A DNA stretch of 9,811 nt from assembly GCA_964580235.1 (NCBI GenBank), contig CAZOJY010000124.1, positions 1 to 9,811 of the forward strand. Direction: 5' to 3'. Below are positions 5,898 to 9,811 of the stretch, in pieces; within the stretch, counting starts at the first letter, position 1; every line of letters begins with the position of its first letter. The position numbers were made by a program, and so were the translations under genes. The notes under the pieces are model-generated. The model saw only the letters and a list, made by a program, of their open reading frames with translations. It was not told the origin of the DNA and searched no databases. Source of the DNA: G020348385 sp964580235. Lineage in GTDB: Bacteria > Acidobacteriota > Aminicenantia > Aminicenantales > Aminicenantaceae.

Positions 5898-6665
5898 TTA
5901 TTTTAAATAGTTGATCAATTTTTCTTTAAGCTGTTTTTTTTCCAATCCTCTTTCCAAGCGGCCCTGAATGGCCAGGGAGACGGTTCCGGCCTCTTCTGAT
6001 ACGACGATAACAAGGGCATCTGTTTCTTGACTGAGCCCTAGAGCGGCTAAATGTCTGGTCCGGGCCAGGAACTCATCACCTAAATTATGAGAAGCAGGGA
6101 GAGGGAGAAGACAACCTGCGGCCACGATTCTGTCCCCCTTGATGATGACCGCGCCGTCATGAAGAGGAGAGTTCGGAAAAAAGATACTGACCAACAGATC
6201 CTTTGTTACGGCGGCGTCGATTTTGGTGCCGCGATCGGAATAGCTTTTCAAAGAGATGTCCTTCTCGATGACAATCAGCGCTCCGATTTTTTTTAAAGCC
6301 AGGTAATCCACAGCAAGAAACACGTCTTCCATTTTTTCCGACAGCGCTTTGAGGGTCATGGGTTTTCTGAAAGATTGTGAGCCGATTGTCATCAGGAATC
6401 TCCGGATTTCTCCTTGGAACAACACGATGATGAGGATGGGCAAATACATGATGAATTTTTCGATGATCCAGTGGGAGACAACGAGCTTACCCCACTGGGT
6501 AACCAGATAAAGCAGGCCAACGATGGCAATGCCGATGGCCATCTGGTAGGCTTTGGTGTCTTTTATCAAACGGAAAAATGAGTACAGGATGATTGTGACA
6601 AGGAGGATGTCAAGGAAATCTCCGAGCGTGAAGTTGGCCAGGGCGTTGATGATATTTTCAAGCAT
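5898..6665 (-). CDS. cdaA: Diadenylate cyclase (membrane CdaA type)
   Basis: CdaA makes cyclic di-AMP from two ATP. The 255-residue protein has hydrophobic N-terminal segments (about 17-33, 41-57 and 68-84) followed by a DisA_N (DAC) domain from about 105. The metal/ATP motif DGA is intact at 170-172 (SPLHDGAVIIKGDRI). The second signature, usually RHR, reads R204-H205-L206 (in ARTRHLAALGLS), and the usual SEETG reads SEEAG (223-227). The ATG at 6665 is chosen because it gives the usual N-terminus; an AAGGAG lies rather far, 13 nt upstream. A longer in-frame start at 6722 would lie deep inside folP. The gene overlaps the end of folP by 8 nt and abuts ybbR. Identity is firm; full activity with RHL is the one open point. 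Confidence 0.94.
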   Translation of the reverse strand: MLENIINALANFTLGDFLDILLVTIILYSFFRLIKDTKAYQMAIGIAIVGLLYLVTQWGKLVVSHWIIEKFIMYLPILIIVLFQGEIRRFLMTIGSQSFRKPMTLKALSEKMEDVFLAVDYLALKKIGALIVIEKDISLKSYSDRGTKIDAAVTKDLLVSIFFPNSPLHDGAVIIKGDRIVAAGCLLPLPASHNLGDEFLARTRHLAALGLSQETDALVIVVSEEAGTVSLAIQGRLERGLEKKQLKEKLINYLK

Positions 6666-7560
6666 ACCGGATCGTTTTCTCCTTGTCTGAACCCGCATCG
6701 CCCTGGGCCGAAAAGTCCTCATTCCTGATGGCTTCGGCCACGGTGATCGCCCTCCTGATCTTTTCCACGTCGTGAACCCTCAAAATGTGAGCGCCCTTCA
6801 GCACGGATAAAACGGCACTGGCGATTGTGCCTTCGACTCTCTCTTGGGGAGGAAGGTTGAGGATCTTTCCGATGAAGGATTTTCGAGATATTCCCACCAG
6901 GATGGGCCTGCCGAGATCTTTCAAAAAACGCAGGTTGTTAATGATCGCCAGATTGTGTCTCAGACTTTTGCCAAATCCTATTCCCGGATCGACGATGATC
7001 TTTTCCTTTTTAATGCCGTAGGAGGTTGCTTTTGTGATTCGTTCCTCCAGGAAACCGTGTATCTCTTGAAAGAGATCTTCGTAGAAGGGTTTGGATTGCA
7101 TGGTTTTGGGAACACCCTTCATGTGCATCAGAATTACCGGGACACCGCTCTCAGAGACCAGCAGCGGCATGTGGTCATCGAAACGGAATGCGCTGATGTC
7201 GTTGACGATATCGGCTCCTGCTGACAGGGCCTCCTCGGCCACCCTGGCTTTGGTCGTATCCACAGAGATAAGGATTTTTGTTCTTTTTCGGAGTTCTGCA
7301 ATGACGGGAATGATGCGTTTCAATTCCTCTGCGGGGGATATGGGATCGGAACCCGGGCGGGTGCTTTCCCCTCCGATGTCGAGAATATCTGCTCCTTGCT
7401 CTTCCAGCTCCAGTCCTCTTTCTATGGCGCTGTCTTTATCAAAATAAAGCCCCGGATCTGAAAAAGAATCAGGGGTGACGTTGACCACTCCCATAAACCA
7501 GGTTTTGTGGCCTAAAATGTGTTGTTTGCCGCTGACCTCAAGAATAGGCTTTGTTCTCAC
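6658..7560 (-). CDS. folP: Dihydropteroate synthase
   Basis: FolP joins p-aminobenzoate to dihydropterin pyrophosphate to give dihydropteroate; it is the sulfonamide target. The 300-residue TIM barrel shows every signature: NVTPDSFSD (27-35), DIGGESTRPGS (61-71), SVDTTK with Asp101, ND at 120-121, DPGIGFGKS (191-199), GISRKSF with Lys227 (223-229) and RVHD with His263 (261-264). The start is GTG at 7560, overlapping the ftsH stop as GTGA, so translation is probably coupled to ftsH. The last 15-20 residues are a charged tail beyond the fold and overlap the beginning of cdaA. Length is slightly above the family norm because of this tail. No second folate gene is in the window. Confidence 0.96.
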   Translation of the reverse strand: MRTKPILEVSGKQHILGHKTWFMGVVNVTPDSFSDPGLYFDKDSAIERGLELEEQGADILDIGGESTRPGSDPISPAEELKRIIPVIAELRKRTKILISVDTTKARVAEEALSAGADIVNDISAFRFDDHMPLLVSESGVPVILMHMKGVPKTMQSKPFYEDLFQEIHGFLEERITKATSYGIKKEKIIVDPGIGFGKSLRHNLAIINNLRFLKDLGRPILVGISRKSFIGKILNLPPQERVEGTIASAVLSVLKGAHILRVHDVEKIRRAITVAEAIRNEDFSAQGDAGSDKEKTIRYA

Positions 7561-9479
7561 TTTTTCACTTCTAACGGATCCTTTTTGATTGAGGGTTGTG
7601 CTTTCCGAGATTTCCTTGTTGGTCTATCTTTTTTTGGTTCAGCCTTTTTAGAAACTTTTTTCTTCACGCCTGTTTTATTCCCTTTGATGATATCTGCTAT
7701 TTCATCAGAGGAGAGGACTTCCTTGTCCAGCAAAGCCTCAGCGATTGATTTTAAAAAGCTTTTGTTTTTTTCCACAAGGGCTTTGGCCCTTGTGAAATTA
7801 TTGGTGATGATCTTTTTCACTTCCATATCGATGAGTTCGGATGTCTTTTCGCTGAAATTTTTATGCATGGCCAGCTCTTTTCCGAGAAAAATCAGGTCGT
7901 CACGCTCGCCAAAGGTCAACGGACCTAAATCAGACATCCCGTACTGGCAGACCATTTTCCGCGCAATGTCGGTAGCCCTCTCGAAGTCGTTGGCGGCTCC
8001 TGTGGTGGTTTTGTTCAGGAACATATTTTCGGCTACGCGTCCAGCCATGAGGACGGAGAGCTGCGCCTCCAGATAGGTCTTGGAATAGGTGTATCGGTCA
8101 TCAAGGGGAAGCTGCTGAGTTATTCCCAGGGCCAGTCCTCGAGGGATTATCGTCACTTTGTGGATGGGATCGGCCTCCGGCATGAGCGCGGCAACAAGAG
8201 CATGTCCGGCTTCATGGTAAGCCGTGCTCTTTTTTTCTTCGTCGCTGATGATCATGCTCTTTCGTTCCGCTCCCATCAGCACCTTATCCTTTGCACTCTC
8301 CATGTCATTCATCGTGACGTCTTTCTGGCCGCGGCGTGCAGCGAGAAGGGCCGCTTCGTTGACGAGATTGGCCAGGTCGGCTCCTGAAAATCCAGGGCTG
8401 GAACGGCCCAGGACCTTTAAATCCACATCTTTATTTAGAGGGATGTTTTTCACATGGACTTTGAGGATGTCTTCACGGCCTTTCACATCGGGCATGTTTA
8501 CCACGATCCGACGGTCGAAACGACCGGGCCGGAGGATGGCGCTGTCCAGGATATCCGGCCTGTTGGTGGCCGCGATCAGTATGACTCCTTCGTTGGAATC
8601 AAACCCATCCATTTCCACAAGGAGTTGGTTGAGGGTTTGCTCGCGTTCGTCATGTCCGCCGCCAAGCCCGGCGCCTCTTTGCCGGCCCACAGCATCGATC
8701 TCATCAATGAAAATCAAGCACGGGGCTTGTTTTTTCCCTTGTTCAAAAAGATCCCTGACGCGGGAAGCCCCGACTCCGACGAACATTTCGACAAAGTCAG
8801 AGCCGCTTATAGAGAAAAAGGGCACTCCGGCTTCGCCGGCTACAGCCCGGGCAAGAAGTGTTTTTCCTGTTCCGGGAGCCCCGACAAGAAGGACACCCTT
8901 TGGAATCCGCCCACCGAGCTTTTGAAACCTCTGGGGATCTTTCAGGAAGCCGATGATTTCTTGAAGCTCTTCCTTAGCTTCCTCCACACCGGCCACATCC
9001 TTGAATGTTACCTTTTTCTGCACGCCCGAGAAGAGTTTGGCCCGGCTCTTTCCGAAGGATAAGGCCTTGTTTCCTCCGGCCTGCATCTGGCGCATGAAAA
9101 ACACCCAGAAAAGGATAAGAAGGAGGATCGGAAACCATGTGAAAAGATAAGAGAACCACGGGCTGCGGGCCGTATCCTTGACGGTTATGATAATGTCATG
9201 TTCCCGCAAAATTTTTACGAGGTCATCGTACTGAGAGGGAGCAACGCTTTTGAAAGCCTGTCCATCCGTGAATTTTCCCTTAAGCTGGCTGCCGGTAATG
9301 GTCACTTCGTTGACATTGCCGCCTTCGACCTCGTCCATGAATTCTGAGAAATTTATTTCCTTTTTGATTGAGCCGGGAGTGTTGAGAAGGCTGTACAAAA
9401 CGATGATAATGATCCCGGCTGCGATCCAGAAAATAATGCTTCGGTAGGATTTTGGTGGTTTTCTTCGTACATCTGGCAT
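7557..9479 (-). CDS. ftsH: ATP-dependent zinc metalloprotease FtsH
   Basis: FtsH is the membrane-anchored hexameric AAA+ protease that extracts and degrades membrane proteins and unstable regulators. The 640-residue protein has TM1 at about 14-33, a periplasmic domain at about 35-105 and TM2 at about 109-129. The AAA+ module follows: Walker A GAPGTGKT (200-207), pore loop MFVGVG (232-237), Walker B ending in D259-E260, and the second region of homology with arginine fingers R317 and R320. The M41 peptidase has HEAGH (422-426) with third zinc ligand D498. The last 40 residues are very basic (17 Lys/Arg) with Pro and Ser, an unusual tail. ATG at 9479 has AAGGA (9491-9487) 7 nt upstream. It heads the cluster and overlaps folP by 4 nt. 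Confidence 0.98.
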   Translation of the reverse strand: MPDVRRKPPKSYRSIIFWIAAGIIIIVLYSLLNTPGSIKKEINFSEFMDEVEGGNVNEVTITGSQLKGKFTDGQAFKSVAPSQYDDLVKILREHDIIITVKDTARSPWFSYLFTWFPILLLILFWVFFMRQMQAGGNKALSFGKSRAKLFSGVQKKVTFKDVAGVEEAKEELQEIIGFLKDPQRFQKLGGRIPKGVLLVGAPGTGKTLLARAVAGEAGVPFFSISGSDFVEMFVGVGASRVRDLFEQGKKQAPCLIFIDEIDAVGRQRGAGLGGGHDEREQTLNQLLVEMDGFDSNEGVILIAATNRPDILDSAILRPGRFDRRIVVNMPDVKGREDILKVHVKNIPLNKDVDLKVLGRSSPGFSGADLANLVNEAALLAARRGQKDVTMNDMESAKDKVLMGAERKSMIISDEEKKSTAYHEAGHALVAALMPEADPIHKVTIIPRGLALGITQQLPLDDRYTYSKTYLEAQLSVLMAGRVAENMFLNKTTTGAANDFERATDIARKMVCQYGMSDLGPLTFGERDDLIFLGKELAMHKNFSEKTSELIDMEVKKIITNNFTRAKALVEKNKSFLKSIAEALLDKEVLSSDEIADIIKGNKTGVKKKVSKKAEPKKDRPTRKSRKAQPSIKKDPLEVKK

Positions 9480-9501
9480 AGCTTATTCCTTTTAAAAAAT
9501 C

Positions 9502-9530
9502 ATTTTAACATGTTTTGTAAAAATTGTTAA
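9502..9530 (-). promoter_or_regulatory. ftsH promoter (extended -10)
   Basis: TTAACA (9530-9525, 5 of 6), a 17-bp spacer and TAAAAT (9507-9502, 5 of 6) preceded by TGT give a well-formed sigma-70 promoter on the minus strand. The start site would be near 9495, leaving a leader of about 15 nt that contains the ftsH ribosome site. The -35 lies inside the perfect palindrome TTGTTAACAA (9524-9533), which could be an operator. It is probably the main promoter of the ftsH-folP-cdaA-ybbR unit. Confidence 0.6.
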
Positions 9531-9673
9531 CAAAACTGGCATTAATATATACGCTCAAAGTTCCAGATCTTATTCATTCAGCCTGACCTATTCATAAAAA
9601 AGGACGATGCCATATTTCAACATAAACAGAATCAGTCAGTTAAGCAATATGTGTCAAATTCTAATATATGCTT

Positions 9674-9811
9674 TTATTTCTCTGAAAGAATTTTCTTTAT
9701 ATCGGCCTTTTTTACCCTCCGGGCAAATGGATCTGTGTGCATATCCATAGTCCGGTAAGCTGATAGGGAGGCCAGGCGGAGGCGAGCGGGCATGCTCCCC
9801 AGATTAGTCTT
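9674..9811 (-). CDS. Partial: C-terminus of an unrecognised protein
   Basis: A minus-strand frame enters at the right edge and reads 45 codons to a TAA at 9676-9674. Support for coding: the other frames I checked here are closed by stops, the segment is GC-richer, and composition drops to AT-rich exactly after the stop, as at a real gene end. The visible protein ends in a basic helix-like tail (FARRVKKADIKKILSEK). I do not recognise the family. It lies 194 bp upstream of ftsH, same strand. No convincing terminator is seen after it. Confidence 0.4.
   Translation of the reverse strand, partial: KTNLGSMPARLRLASLSAYRTMDMHTDPFARRVKKADIKKILSEK

Noticed and set aside
9652..9657. Perfect TTGACA on the minus strand as a second ftsH promoter
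   Set aside because: No acceptable -10 hexamer occurs at 16-19 bp spacing; the best candidates match the consensus poorly.

Overview
The window looks like a piece of the chromosomal backbone of a Gram-negative-type bacterium. Its core is a minus-strand housekeeping cluster in the order ftsH - folP - cdaA - ybbR (cdaR) - glmM - pdxJ, followed by an M20-family amidohydrolase. From memory, this order resembles Desulfobacterota (Geobacter-like) and Acidobacteriota/Aminicenantota genomes, where pdxJ is often followed by acpS. Here the amidohydrolase occupies that place. I cannot assign the phylum without a search. Base composition is moderate in genes and clearly AT-rich between them.

Left part (1-1665). 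A minus-strand gene start (1-128, TTG start with a good Shine-Dalgarno) runs off the left edge and resembles the N-terminus of an iron-containing alcohol dehydrogenase. It diverges from a plus-strand pair across a 214-bp AT-rich intergenic region with two candidate promoters and a perfect 10-bp inverted repeat. The plus-strand genes are an unusual fusion of a PTS EIIA (fructose/nitrogen type) domain with a coiled coil and a C4 zinc ribbon, then a small stand-alone GGQ release-factor-like protein resembling mitochondrial C12orf65/MTRFR.

Centre and right (1708-9479). All genes are on the minus strand and tightly packed. FtsH and FolP overlap by 4 nt, FolP and CdaA overlap by 8 nt, and CdaA and YbbR are 1 nt apart. 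YbbR-GlmM (80 bp) and GlmM-PdxJ (126 bp) have wider gaps. A good ftsH promoter lies at 9502-9530, and a candidate internal promoter for glmM at 5159-5186. The glmM-pdxJ gap holds a short REP/RAYT-like sequence and a hairpin that spans the glmM stop codon. Together the cluster covers membrane-protein quality control (FtsH), folate synthesis (FolP), cyclic di-AMP synthesis and its regulator (CdaA, YbbR/CdaR), cell-wall precursor synthesis (GlmM) and vitamin B6 synthesis (PdxJ).

Right edge (9480-9811). About 190 bp of AT-rich spacer precedes ftsH. An open minus-strand frame (9674-9811) looks like the C-terminus of an unrecognised gene.

I found no mobile element, CRISPR array, tRNA or rRNA. I do not see a wholly new multi-gene system. 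The points most worth checking are the EIIA-zinc ribbon fusion, the bacterial MTRFR-like protein beside it, the altered RHR motif (RHL) in CdaA, and the altered phosphate-loop position in PdxJ.
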